A DNA stretch of 64,000 nucleotides from an uncultured Eudoraea sp. Its GTDB lineage: Bacteria; Bacteroidota; Bacteroidia; Flavobacteriales; Flavobacteriaceae. A model generated the notes under the pieces. The model did not search any database and had not been told where the DNA came from. It worked only from the letters and a program-made list of their open reading frames with translations. Shown here piece by piece: positions 35,524-44,609 of this stretch (the stretch's first letter is position 1; the number at the start of each line of letters is the position of its first letter). The position numbers and the translations under genes were made by a program. The stretch is from assembly GCF_947490415.1 (NCBI RefSeq), contig NZ_CANLGX010000002.1, positions 62,001 to 126,000 on the forward strand. The letters are read 5' to 3'.

Positions 35524-35650
35524 AATTGTCTGGACCAAATATTTTCAACAACTGGCTTAGGAAGCTGCTTCGATTCCTTTACGAAGATAAAAATAATAAC
35601 ATGTTTAAAGAAGGTTTGAGATGCTCTTTTCAATTCCTATCTTTAGCATC

Positions 35651-35658
35651 TAATTTTG
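35651..35658 (+). promoter_or_regulatory. -7 element TAATTTTG before mpl
   Basis: Fits TAnnTTTG and ends 6 nt before the mpl ATG at 35665. A TTTG at 35615-35618 is 32 nt upstream, too far for a standard -33 box. Confidence 0.38.
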
Positions 35659-35664
35659 TTGTAA

Positions 35665-37026
35665 ATGCGCATACATTTTATTGCTATTGGGGGAAGTGCC
35701 ATGCATAACCTGGCCCTGGCCCTGTATCAGAAAGGATATATTGTTACCGGCAGTGATGATGTAATTTTTGAACCCTCTAAAAGCAGATTGGCAAAACAAG
35801 GAATCCTCCCTTCTGAGTTTGGATGGTTTCCCGATAAAATAGATGCTTCTTTGGATGCTGTTATCCTTGGAATGCATGCCAAGGCGGACAATCCTGAATT
35901 GTTAAAAGCCAAACAGCTAGAACTAAAAATCTACTCATATCCGGAATTTCTCTATGAACAATCTAAACATAAAACACGTGTTGTAATTGGAGGAAGTCAT
36001 GGCAAGACTACCATTACTTCGATGATCCTTCATGTAATGAATTATCATGGGAAGGAGGTAGATTATATGGTTGGTGCTCAATTGGAAGGATTTGACCGCA
36101 TGGTGCATCTTACCGAGGAAAACGATTTTATAGTTTTAGAAGGGGATGAGTATCTTTCCTCACCTATAGACAGGCGGCCAAAGTTTCATTTGTACAGGCC
36201 CAATATTGCCCTGCTAAGTGGCATAGCCTGGGACCATGTCAACGTTTTCCCCACTTTCGAAAATTATCTGGAGCAATTTCGGATTTTTGTGGATAGCATA
36301 GTTAAAGGGGGGAGCATTACCTATAATGAGGAAGATGTAAATGTTAAAAGTATCGTTGAAGCCTCTGCAAATTCCATACGGAAACTTCCCTATTCTACCC
36401 CAGATTTTTTTGTTGAACACGGAAAGACTTTTTTAAATACCGGGGAAGGCCCAATGCCCCTCGAGATTTTTGGCCGGCATAATTTAAATAACCTGGCAGG
36501 GGCAAAGTGGATTTGTCAGAACATGGGGATTGATGAGGAGGATTTTTATGAGGCCATCACTTCATTTAAAGGTGCTTCAAAGCGGCTCGAAAAGATAGGC
36601 GAAAGGGATAATACTATAATCTTCAAAGATTATGCTCATTCCCCGAGTAAAGTGGCAGCAACCACAAAGGCGGTAAAAGAACAATTCCCGGATCGAAAAC
36701 TGATTGCTTGTTTAGAACTACATACCTATAGCAGTTTAAATGCCGAATTTTTAAAGGAATATAGAGGGGCTTTAAAAGAAGCGGATGTATCTGCGGTATT
36801 TTATATTCCTGAATCAGTCAAAATAAAGGGTTTAGAGGAAATAACAAAAGATCAGATAGCGCAGGCATTTCAGCAGCAAGACATTAATATTTTTACCAAT
36901 AGTGCTGCTTTTAAAGAATTTCTTTTTCAACAGGATGTTACGAATAGTATCCTATTATTCATGAGCTCCGGAAACTATGGTGGCCTGGATTTGAATGAGG
37001 TCGTAAGCATCATTAAAACTAGCTAA
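35665..37026 (+). CDS. mpl: UDP-MurNAc:L-Ala-gamma-D-Glu-meso-DAP ligase
   Basis: Recycles peptidoglycan by joining the freed tripeptide to UDP-N-acetylmuramate. 453 residues, Mur ligase fold: N-terminal IHFIAIGGSAMHNLAL (3-18), P-loop GGSHGKTT (109-116), an Asp/Glu-containing LEGDEYLSSPIDRRPKF segment, and a C-terminal domain with YAHSPSKVAATTKAV. A murF-type acyl transfer is excluded by the opening domain. ATG at 35665. Single gene with a -7 element just ahead. The window also holds murF, the other Mur ligase here. Confidence 0.93.
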   Translation: MRIHFIAIGGSAMHNLALALYQKGYIVTGSDDVIFEPSKSRLAKQGILPSEFGWFPDKIDASLDAVILGMHAKADNPELLKAKQLELKIYSYPEFLYEQSKHKTRVVIGGSHGKTTITSMILHVMNYHGKEVDYMVGAQLEGFDRMVHLTEENDFIVLEGDEYLSSPIDRRPKFHLYRPNIALLSGIAWDHVNVFPTFENYLEQFRIFVDSIVKGGSITYNEEDVNVKSIVEASANSIRKLPYSTPDFFVEHGKTFLNTGEGPMPLEIFGRHNLNNLAGAKWICQNMGIDEEDFYEAITSFKGASKRLEKIGERDNTIIFKDYAHSPSKVAATTKAVKEQFPDRKLIACLELHTYSSLNAEFLKEYRGALKEADVSAVFYIPESVKIKGLEEITKDQIAQAFQQQDINIFTNSAAFKEFLFQQDVTNSILLFMSSGNYGGLDLNEVVSIIKTS

Positions 37027-37066
37027 GCCTGTTTATTCAATTATCAACCTCCTTTAAGTACGTCTG

Positions 37067-37510
37067 TTAGACCCCAAATTGCCTGAGATGGTGATCTAAA
37101 TGCTTGTATTCCAGTTTTCCCCATTGCTCGGGGGTGAAATCACCAAAAATTGGATGTGCATTCCAGTCTGTTCTATCGCGCAGGGCATATAACTCATTAA
37201 TTAGTTCGAGCAATTTTTTATGTTCCACCTCAAATTCTTTTTCTTCTTTAGCCTTGGCAAAAGGGGTGGTCGGTAAGTTTTTTCGCCAGGGTTTATCGCT
37301 GTACATAGACTTTTTAAAAAACCAGCGAATAATAGGATTTCCCCGTTTGTCATATTTTTTATTCTTAATTGCCGCTTTTACGAATATTTGGCAATGCCAT
37401 AGCATTTGACCAACGCTCATTTTACCCCATGAACCTTCTGATTCAGGACTTAGTTGATTAAAGCGCTCTACAACTTCTTTATATGTAAATTCATCAAAAA
37501 TTGATTTCAT
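37067..37510 (-). CDS. DUF1569 protein
   Basis: 147 residues of the DUF1569 family, related to the DinB/YfiT-like four-helix fold. Histidines that could bind metal: MLWHCQIFVKAA (about 36-47) and the terminal HLDHHLRQFGV, which is the family hallmark. N-terminal YKEVVERFNQLSPESEGSWGKMSVGQML. No signal peptide. Function unknown; some DinB-fold proteins conjugate thiols. It converges on mpl and diverges from radC. Confidence 0.85.
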   Translation of the reverse strand: MKSIFDEFTYKEVVERFNQLSPESEGSWGKMSVGQMLWHCQIFVKAAIKNKKYDKRGNPIIRWFFKKSMYSDKPWRKNLPTTPFAKAKEEKEFEVEHKKLLELINELYALRDRTDWNAHPIFGDFTPEQWGKLEYKHLDHHLRQFGV

Positions 37511-37576
37511 GAATTCTTATTTAGGATTTTATGAATGAAATTTACAATAATTTTTTTTGTTGATTATCTTTAGGGC

Positions 37577-38275
37577 ATGCAACAAAAATCTTCTTCTTTT
37601 TCCATTAAGAATTGGTCTGACGATGACAAACCAAGGGAGAAATTAGTGCATAAGGGGCGTTCAGTTCTTTCTAATGCCGAGCTTATTGCCATTTTAATTG
37701 GTTCGGGGACCAAAAATGAAACTGCCGTCGCTCTTTCCAAAAGAATTTTGGCCTCAACAAATAATAGCCTAAACGAATTAGGTACGGTATCCATAAAGCA
37801 ATTAATGAAGTTTAAAGGCATTGGCGAGGCCAAGGCGGTATCTATTGCAGCGGCATTGGAGATAGGTAGAAGGAGGCAAAATGAGAAGGTAAAAGAGAAG
37901 GCGCAGATCTCCAGTAGTAAGGCAGTTTTTGAACTTCTGCAACCTTTGGTTGCCGACCTTCCTCATGAAGAGTTCTGGATTGTTTATTTAAATAACTCAA
38001 ATAAGGTTATTCATACGGCTCAATTGAGTAAGGGAGGTATAACCGGTACCTTGGTGGACGTTCGTTTGGTAATGAAACAAGCACTGGAAATCGGGGCAGT
38101 GTCCTTAATATTAGCCCATAATCATCCTTCAGGGACGCTTAAAGCGAGTGAGGCCGACAAAAAAATTACTAATAAACTACAGAAAGCTTCTGAAGCCATG
38201 GATATCAGGGTACTGGATCATGTAATTATTACCCAAAACAAATACTATAGCTTTGCTGACAATAATTTGATATAA
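37577..38275 (+). CDS. radC: RadC family protein
   Basis: 232 residues. N-terminal helix-hairpin-helix region (FKGIGEAKAVSIAAALEIGRRR, about 79-100) and a C-terminal MPN+/JAMM domain with H181-x-H183 and the following Ser191/Asp194 (HNHPSGTLKASEAD), the full zinc metalloprotease signature. RadC was once linked to DNA repair; later evidence does not support that, and the substrate is unknown. ATG at 37577. The next gene starts 2 nt after the stop. Confidence 0.93.
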   Translation: MQQKSSSFSIKNWSDDDKPREKLVHKGRSVLSNAELIAILIGSGTKNETAVALSKRILASTNNSLNELGTVSIKQLMKFKGIGEAKAVSIAAALEIGRRRQNEKVKEKAQISSSKAVFELLQPLVADLPHEEFWIVYLNNSNKVIHTAQLSKGGITGTLVDVRLVMKQALEIGAVSLILAHNHPSGTLKASEADKKITNKLQKASEAMDIRVLDHVIITQNKYYSFADNNLI

Positions 38276-38277
38276 TT

Positions 38278-39573
38278 ATGCTTTTGATATATACCCATAA
38301 AATTACTCCGCGTTTCAGTTATACTATGAAGCAGGTTTTCACCAGGATACTTGGGATAGATATCATTTTCACTACAAAGGTTGAGGATTTTATTAAACAT
38401 ACTGGCCCTAAGATCACTTATAGCAAACAGCCATTACAGAATGAGTTTTTTGTCAGAAGTAATGAATTGCTATTTGTACATGGGATAAATGATTTGCAAA
38501 TAACGGTTGAAGACTGGGAGGGTACCCCATGTTTTTTCAGGACAAAAGAGCCTAGTGTTATTCCTTATGATATTTTTTCGGCAAGCTTTTATCTTTTAGC
38601 GAGATATGAAGAATATTTACCATACTTAAAAGATACACATGGCAGGTTTCCGCCATTAGAAAGTATAGCTTCTACTAATAATTTTTTACAATTGCCGGTT
38701 GTAGATATTTGGGCATACAGATTTCTTGATAAGCTTAAAGAACGTTTTCCTGCTATAGTTAGTAAAAAACGAAAGTTTCAACATACTTCAATAATTGATG
38801 TTACTTCGTCACACTGTTTTGCGCACAGAGGCCCCGTCAGAAGCATAGCGGGCTTGTTGTATGACCTGGGAACTTTAAAATGGAAACGTGTAGTACAGCG
38901 CACATCTGTATGGCTAAAGATCATAAAAGATCCTTATAATAATTACGAAGACTTAATAGAAATTCAGAAAAAATATCAAATAAAAAGTATCTTCTTTTTT
39001 CAGTTCGCAAATTATTCAACCTATGATAAAAATGTTTCCCCCGAAAACAACAATTTTAAATACCTAATCAAATCTGTGGCAGACTATAGTGTAGTAGCTT
39101 TGGCAGCTTCTTATAGTTCTTTTAGGGATGTTAAATTATTAAAGGAAGAAAAAAAGAGGTTATCTAACGTTGTAAACAGGCCAATAAATTATTCAAGGAT
39201 GAGATATAACAGGGTAGATGTTCCTCATACCTACAGAAACCTTGTAGAAGCAGAATTTACAGATGATTACACCATGGGATATACTCATGAAATGGGCTTT
39301 AAAGCAGGTACATGTACGCCTTTTTACTTCTATGATATTGCCATTGAAGAAAAGCAACCCATTAAAATTCACCCATTCGCTGTTCATGACTATGCTTTAC
39401 GTAATTCCAATTCTGAAGAAGAAGCACTAGAGAAGATCCGTATGTATTATGATCAGGTAAAAAAGGTTAATGGACACTTTATAACTATTTTTTCTAACGA
39501 ATTATTGGGTGGAGACCAGGCGATTAACTGGTTAGATTTATACAATAAAGTAATACAGAAGTATCATGTATAG
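38278..39573 (+). CDS. Polysaccharide deacetylase family protein (DUF7033-type)
   Basis: 431 residues. N-terminal uncharacterised region (LLIYTHKITPRFSYTMKQVF, to about 170), then a NodB-like part: HTSIIDVTSSHCFAHRG (Asp and His pair), RVDVPHTYRNLVEAEFTDDYTMGYTHEMGFKAG and a C-terminal HPFAVHDYAL. This set is common in Flavobacteriia and annotated as polysaccharide deacetylase family. Not every canonical metal residue is clear by eye, so activity is uncertain. No signal peptide, so possibly cytoplasmic. It overlaps the next ATG by 8 nt, implying translational coupling. Confidence 0.8.
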   Translation: MLLIYTHKITPRFSYTMKQVFTRILGIDIIFTTKVEDFIKHTGPKITYSKQPLQNEFFVRSNELLFVHGINDLQITVEDWEGTPCFFRTKEPSVIPYDIFSASFYLLARYEEYLPYLKDTHGRFPPLESIASTNNFLQLPVVDIWAYRFLDKLKERFPAIVSKKRKFQHTSIIDVTSSHCFAHRGPVRSIAGLLYDLGTLKWKRVVQRTSVWLKIIKDPYNNYEDLIEIQKKYQIKSIFFFQFANYSTYDKNVSPENNNFKYLIKSVADYSVVALAASYSSFRDVKLLKEEKKRLSNVVNRPINYSRMRYNRVDVPHTYRNLVEAEFTDDYTMGYTHEMGFKAGTCTPFYFYDIAIEEKQPIKIHPFAVHDYALRNSNSEEEALEKIRMYYDQVKKVNGHFITIFSNELLGGDQAINWLDLYNKVIQKYHV

Positions 39574-40255
39574 CCAAAGTATTTCGGATATATTTTTTGA
39601 TTTAGACCATACACTTTGGGATTTTGAAAAGAATTCGGCATTGACATTCCAAAAAATCTTTACTGAAGTAGAAATAGATGTCAATCTCTCTGAATTCTTA
39701 GAAGTTTACATACCTGTGAATCTCGCATTCTGGAAATTATATCGCGATGATAAAATTAAGAAACCGGAATTGCGTTTTCAAAGGCTAAAAACAACTTTTG
39801 ATGCCATAGGCTACGACATTGAAGATGAAGTTATAGATATATTATCGACGGAATATATCACGAACCTGGCCACATACAATAACCTGTTGCCATATACAGT
39901 TGAAATACTAAATTATCTGAAACCCAAATACAAGCTACACATTATTACCAATGGATTTGAAGAAGTACAGACCAGAAAATTGGTAAACTCAAATATTTTC
40001 GGATATTTTGACCAGGTTATTAATTCTGAAATGGCAGGAGTAAAAAAACCGAATCCCGAAATTTTTGAACTCGCATTAAAAAAGGCTAATACTGCACCTG
40101 ATAAGTCCCTAATGGTTGGCGATAATATAGAGGCAGACATACTTGGGGCGAAAGCTGTAGGATTCCATGCCTTACATTTTAACGCTCATAATGATCTGAA
40201 ACATGAACATTGCGTTATGATCCATAGTTTGCGTGAAATAAAAAACTATTTATAG
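39566..40255 (+). CDS. YjjG-type HAD phosphatase
   Basis: 229 residues. HAD motif I D12-x-D14 (FFDLDHTLW), motif II ITNGFEEVQ, motif III KKPNPEIFE and motif IV VGDNIEADILGAKAVG. Length and the GDNIEADILGA form fit the noncanonical pyrimidine nucleotidase YjjG, which clears damaged or unusual nucleotides such as dUMP. Start ATG 39566 lies inside the tail of the deacetylase gene. Substrate by family analogy only. Confidence 0.88.
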   Translation: MYSQSISDIFFDLDHTLWDFEKNSALTFQKIFTEVEIDVNLSEFLEVYIPVNLAFWKLYRDDKIKKPELRFQRLKTTFDAIGYDIEDEVIDILSTEYITNLATYNNLLPYTVEILNYLKPKYKLHIITNGFEEVQTRKLVNSNIFGYFDQVINSEMAGVKKPNPEIFELALKKANTAPDKSLMVGDNIEADILGAKAVGFHALHFNAHNDLKHEHCVMIHSLREIKNYL

Positions 40256-40343
40256 AGTTATATAAGGGAGAATAATATAGGAGGCAATACCTATTTAGGT
40301 GGTTTCAATAAATAATTAACCATTATAAAACTGGTATATAGCA

Positions 40344-40892
40344 ATGAAATATATCCCAAAATATCTACTTCCCATTCTTTTTTGTGCTGGAATATTAAGT
40401 TCCTGTGCGGAGAAACAGGATTTTGATCAAGTTGATAATCTCGATATCACCCCAACCGCAGAAGCTAGTATTCTTTATGTAGAAACTCCTGAGAGCATTA
40501 TTAATGAGGTGAACGGAATAAATATTTTCTCCCAAATATTTAATTTCGACGCATTTAACGAACAGTTTTTCGCTGATAATGTCTTAGATGGTGTTGTAAC
40601 GTATGAAGTGGAAAATACAACAAGTAAACCTCTGGATATCACTTTTGAATTTTTGGATGATGCAGGGAATTCTTTGGATTCTGAAAATTTTAGTGTTAAT
40701 GCCGCTCCAACTGCAATATTACGACGTGAAATTGCTTATGGACCCGCAGGCAGAAGCCTCGATATTATTAGAAATACCTCTGCAATTAGAGTTAGTGCCA
40801 TAAATTTAGGTGATAACACCAGTGTTTCTGCTTTGCCTAACCCAACCGTTTTCTTAAGATCAAGCGCTAAATTCAGGATTGGACTAAAATGA
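40344..40892 (+). CDS. Uncharacterised lipoprotein, first of an envelope module
   Basis: 182 residues. Lipobox LSSC (Cys21), then a mature part of alternating strands with acidic stretches (QDFDQVDNLDITPTAEASIL; VTYEVENTTSKPLDITFEFL; VFLRSSAKFRIGLK at the end), suggesting a small Ig-like or beta-sandwich domain. I do not recognise the family. Its stop overlaps the ATG of the barrel protein (ATGA at 40889), so the two are translationally coupled and probably act together at the outer membrane. Confidence 0.75.
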   Translation: MKYIPKYLLPILFCAGILSSCAEKQDFDQVDNLDITPTAEASILYVETPESIINEVNGINIFSQIFNFDAFNEQFFADNVLDGVVTYEVENTTSKPLDITFEFLDDAGNSLDSENFSVNAAPTAILRREIAYGPAGRSLDIIRNTSAIRVSAINLGDNTSVSALPNPTVFLRSSAKFRIGLK

Positions 40893-42325
40893 AAAGTAGT
40901 CTATTTCCCTTAATTATCCTTTTTACGGGGTATATCTCCTCCTATGCACAAAATAAAGCGGTATTGTATGATTTTCAGGAGATTCCACAGGCTTTGATGG
41001 TTAATCCGGGGATGAATACATTTTATAATTGGTATGCCGGGGTCCCTTTTATATCGGGTATTTATGCGGCGGGAGCCACCAGCGGGCTTACGGTAAATGA
41101 TATTTTTGCTGCTGATGGGCTGGATATTAATCAGAAAGTAAGGGATCGTGCAGTAAATGCATTAAGTAAACGCGATGAAGTAAATGGAATCTTTCAGGTG
41201 GATATATTAAACGGTGGATTCCGTGGACAAAAAGACCCGGCTAATTTCTACTCATTTGGAATGTATGTTGAAGGCTACGCCCTTAATTATTGGCCAAAAG
41301 ATCTCGCAATTTTAGCTTACGAAGGTAATGCCGACAGATTGGGACAAAGATTTGATCTAAATGATCTCAATGCCAGTGGGCAATTTATAAATGTCTTTCA
41401 TTTCGGAATTAATAGACAGATAAAAAATAATCTCACTTTGGGTGCCCGGATCAAATTGTATTCAGGAATTTTGGATTTTAATTCCACAAATAATAGCGGT
41501 TATTTCGAGACCATAGTGGGTGAGAATAATTTGTTGAGGAACACTTTGGTTTCAGATATGCGATTAAGAAGTTCTGGCCTTGATGCGCTCTTAGATGCCA
41601 GTGATAATGGTGGGGGGATAGGAAGTTTACTAACTAAAAGAGGATTTTTTGGCGGTGATCCCGGACTTGGTTTTGATTTAGGAGTCACTTATAATCTTAA
41701 TAAACAAACAGTAATCACCGGCAGTATTTTGGATATCGGATTATTATATCACACCTCTGACGTAACAAATTATACGCTTGAAGGGGCTGCCTCAGTTGAA
41801 GGGGTAGAAATTATTTTGCCAGAAGCGCTTAGCGATCCCAATGCTGATTTTTGGGAAGATCTGGTGAATGAAATTGAAGAATTAATACCGTTTGAAGAGA
41901 ACAGTAAGAACTATGTAACTTTAAGGCCGATAAAATTTTATTCATCCATACGTTATAATTTTGGGAAACAAGGCGAGCCAACTGCGGCTTGCGATTGTGA
42001 TAATCAGCCTGATAGTGGTGATAGATCTTTATATTACCTCAATAGTTTAGGAGGGCAATTGTATGTGATAAACAGACCAAGGGGACCGCAGTTTGCGGTA
42101 ACGGCATTTTATCAGAGAAGATTTGCTAAAGTCCTGGCGCTAAAAGCAACGTATACGGTTGATAAGTTCACCGCTTCCAATATAGGTTTGGGCATGAGCC
42201 TCCAGGCCGGACCTGTGAACCTCTATATTATGGGTGATAATTTATTGTCTTACGGCAATATAGCTGACAGCAACTACGCTTCTTTACAATTAGGATTAAA
42301 TATCATATCTTGGGAGAGAAACTGA
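40889..42325 (+). CDS. DUF5723-type outer membrane beta-barrel protein
   Basis: 478 residues. Signal peptide (IILFTGYISSYAQ) then ALMVNPGMNTFYNWYAGVPFISG and many alternating beta strands; the last strand ends SLQLGLNIISWERN. A cluster of acidic and cysteine residues interrupts it (AACDCDNQPDSGDRS, about 371-385). The shape fits the DUF5723 outer-membrane family. Central gene of a three-gene module. Function unknown; lipoprotein plus barrel plus exported partner suggests an envelope assembly or transport job. Confidence 0.8.
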   Translation: MKSSLFPLIILFTGYISSYAQNKAVLYDFQEIPQALMVNPGMNTFYNWYAGVPFISGIYAAGATSGLTVNDIFAADGLDINQKVRDRAVNALSKRDEVNGIFQVDILNGGFRGQKDPANFYSFGMYVEGYALNYWPKDLAILAYEGNADRLGQRFDLNDLNASGQFINVFHFGINRQIKNNLTLGARIKLYSGILDFNSTNNSGYFETIVGENNLLRNTLVSDMRLRSSGLDALLDASDNGGGIGSLLTKRGFFGGDPGLGFDLGVTYNLNKQTVITGSILDIGLLYHTSDVTNYTLEGAASVEGVEIILPEALSDPNADFWEDLVNEIEELIPFEENSKNYVTLRPIKFYSSIRYNFGKQGEPTAACDCDNQPDSGDRSLYYLNSLGGQLYVINRPRGPQFAVTAFYQRRFAKVLALKATYTVDKFTASNIGLGMSLQAGPVNLYIMGDNLLSYGNIADSNYASLQLGLNIISWERN

Positions 42326-42337
42326 TATATAATTTAA

Positions 42338-43189
42338 ATGAAGAATATTTTTTCCTGCCTGTTTTTAGTTTTTACATTTTCATATGGACTGCAAGCGCAA
42401 TTAAATGACTATAAATATATAATTGTACCAAAAATATTTAAGGGTTTTAAGGATGAAAACCAATACAAAACAAGTACTCTTTTAAAACATCTTTTCACAA
42501 AAAAAGGATTTGAGGCCTACTATGAAGATGAATTGCCATCAGACCTTAATGCTAACAGGTGTCTTGGTCTCCTGGTACAATTGAATCATAAAACCAGTAT
42601 GTTCTTAACTAAAGCTTCCATTACGCTCGAGGATTGTAATTCCAATGAAATCTATACAAGCCTGGAAGGAAGGAGTAAAGAAAAAGATTACATATCGAGC
42701 TATAAAGAGTCGATTGAGCTGGCTTTTGCATCAATCAGTGCCCTTCCTTACACCTATAACCCTGTTCAGAACAAAAGTGTCACTGCCAATGCCACAATAC
42801 CCAAGGCAGAGGAAAAAAGTGCGCCGCCGGTGACTACAGCGGAACCGACACCTATCCCTGTCAAGGAGAATTTAAAGCAATCTGAAATAGCCGCAAATCC
42901 AAAAACTGTGGCGGTTGAAAATACAGCGGTCGCGGCAGCGACCTTAAGTACTCTTACCGAAACTTCAGCGCCACCAGTATTGTATGCGCAACAAATTCCC
43001 AATGGTTATCAACTGGTTGATAGTACTCCAAAAATTCGTTTGAAAATATACAGTACCTCCGTGCCGGAGGTCTATATTGGCGCAAATGATAAAGGAAATG
43101 GCATTGTGTATAAGCGTGGATCCCAATGGTATTTTGAATACTACGTTTCCGACAAATTAGAAGTTGAAGAATTTGCCATCAAATTCTAG
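42338..43189 (+). CDS. Uncharacterised exported protein
   Basis: 283 residues. Signal peptide (IFSCLFLVFTFSYGLQAQ), a folded N-terminal half (NDYKYIIVPKIFKGFKDENQYKTSTLLKHLF) and a Pro/Ala/Thr-rich linker (about 145-215) with low-complexity repeats, then a C-terminal domain ending YFEYYVSDKLEVEEFAIKF. I do not recognise the family. It starts 12 nt after the barrel gene, so the three form one operon. It converges on rarA with stops overlapping by 4 nt. Confidence 0.72.
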   Translation: MKNIFSCLFLVFTFSYGLQAQLNDYKYIIVPKIFKGFKDENQYKTSTLLKHLFTKKGFEAYYEDELPSDLNANRCLGLLVQLNHKTSMFLTKASITLEDCNSNEIYTSLEGRSKEKDYISSYKESIELAFASISALPYTYNPVQNKSVTANATIPKAEEKSAPPVTTAEPTPIPVKENLKQSEIAANPKTVAVENTAVAAATLSTLTETSAPPVLYAQQIPNGYQLVDSTPKIRLKIYSTSVPEVYIGANDKGNGIVYKRGSQWYFEYYVSDKLEVEEFAIKF

Positions 43190-44457
43190 TACTTCTTTCC
43201 CCATCGTTTTTCGAGAAATTCTTTGAGCGCTATCTCTCTTTTATTATTTCCGGGAATATAAAAGGAAGTCCCTTTTATTTGTTCAGGTAAGAATTCAAGA
43301 TCCGTAAAATTATCCTCAAAGTCATGAGCGTATTTATAGTTTTCACCATAACCCAAATCTTTCATTAACTTGGTAGGCGCATTCCTCAATGGTAGTGGAA
43401 CGGAAAGGTCTCCGGTTTCCTTAACATACTCCTGTGCCTTTTTGATAGCCATATAACTCGTATTGCTTTTTGGAGAAGTTGCCAGATAAATGGCACATTG
43501 GCTTAGCAGTATTCGGGCCTCAGGATACCCTATAGTGTTAACTGCCTGAAAAGTTGAATTGGCGATAACCAATGCGGTAGGATTGGCCATACCAATGTCT
43601 TCAGACGCCGATATTAATAAACGTCGCGCTATAAACTTCACATCTTCACCACCTTCAATCATTCTGGCAAGCCAATAGACGGTGCCATTCGGATCACTAC
43701 CGCGGATAGATTTAATAAAAGCGGAAACTATATCGTAATGTTGTTCTCCTGTTTTATCATATAATACGGTGTTTTTCTGAACCTTTTGCATCACCAGTTT
43801 ATCTGTGATAATAATATCTGTTTTATCTTCAGAGGAGACGACCAATTCAAATATATTAAGCAGTTTTCTGCCATCACCACCTGAAAGGCGCAAAAGTGCT
43901 TCTGTTTCTTCAAGCTTAATATTTTTTGACTTTAGCATGATATCTTCAGCCATGGCTCTTTGTAATAATGCTTCTAAGTCTTCTTTCCCAAAAGAATTAA
44001 GTATATAAACCTGGCAACGCGACAAAAGAGCAGGAATTACTTCAAAACTTGGATTTTCTGTAGTTGCCCCAATAAGCGTAATCCATCCTTTTTCTACTGC
44101 ACCCAGTAAAGAATCCTGCTGCGATTTACTAAAACGATGGATTTCATCAATAAACAGAATTGGATTTTTAGAAGTGAATAAGCCTCCACTTTGCTTTGCT
44201 TTATCTATTACTTCCCGGATATCCTTAACACCGCTGTTTATGGCGCTCAATGTATAAAAGGGTCTTTCACTTTCATTGGCAATTATATGCGCCAAAGTGG
44301 TTTTCCCGGTTCCTGGCGGTCCCCAAAGAATTAGTGAGGGAATATTTCCTTTTTTTATTTGGAGGGTCAAAGAACCATCCGCACCAACTAAATGACGCTG
44401 ACTAATATAATCCTCTAGAGTTTTTGGGCGTACCCGTTCTGCAAGTGGTTCGTTCAT
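43186..44457 (-). CDS. rarA: Replication-associated recombination protein A
   Basis: AAA+ ATPase of the RarA/MgsA/WRNIP1 family, acting at stalled replication forks. 423 residues. Walker A GPPGTGKT (46-53), Walker B LFIDEIHRF (101-109), sensor GATTENPSFEV with arginine finger region LLSRCQVY, and the C-terminal tetramer domain with IEGGEDVKFIARRL and YKYAHDFEDNF. ATG at 44457. Divergent from the rhomboid gene across 152 bp with no clear promoter element. Confidence 0.94.
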   Translation of the reverse strand: MNEPLAERVRPKTLEDYISQRHLVGADGSLTLQIKKGNIPSLILWGPPGTGKTTLAHIIANESERPFYTLSAINSGVKDIREVIDKAKQSGGLFTSKNPILFIDEIHRFSKSQQDSLLGAVEKGWITLIGATTENPSFEVIPALLSRCQVYILNSFGKEDLEALLQRAMAEDIMLKSKNIKLEETEALLRLSGGDGRKLLNIFELVVSSEDKTDIIITDKLVMQKVQKNTVLYDKTGEQHYDIVSAFIKSIRGSDPNGTVYWLARMIEGGEDVKFIARRLLISASEDIGMANPTALVIANSTFQAVNTIGYPEARILLSQCAIYLATSPKSNTSYMAIKKAQEYVKETGDLSVPLPLRNAPTKLMKDLGYGENYKYAHDFEDNFTDLEFLPEQIKGTSFYIPGNNKREIALKEFLEKRWGKKY

Positions 44458-44609
44458 ATGATAAATGTAATAAATACGTTTTTACCTTGTACGATAACTT
44501 AATTTATAATAAAGTTGGTTATTCTATAAACAAAAAGATTGCCCTGACAATTTATCATGTTTTGTATATGTGGCCAATAATTTGAAGAAATAAAATGTAA
44601 TTTAAGCAT

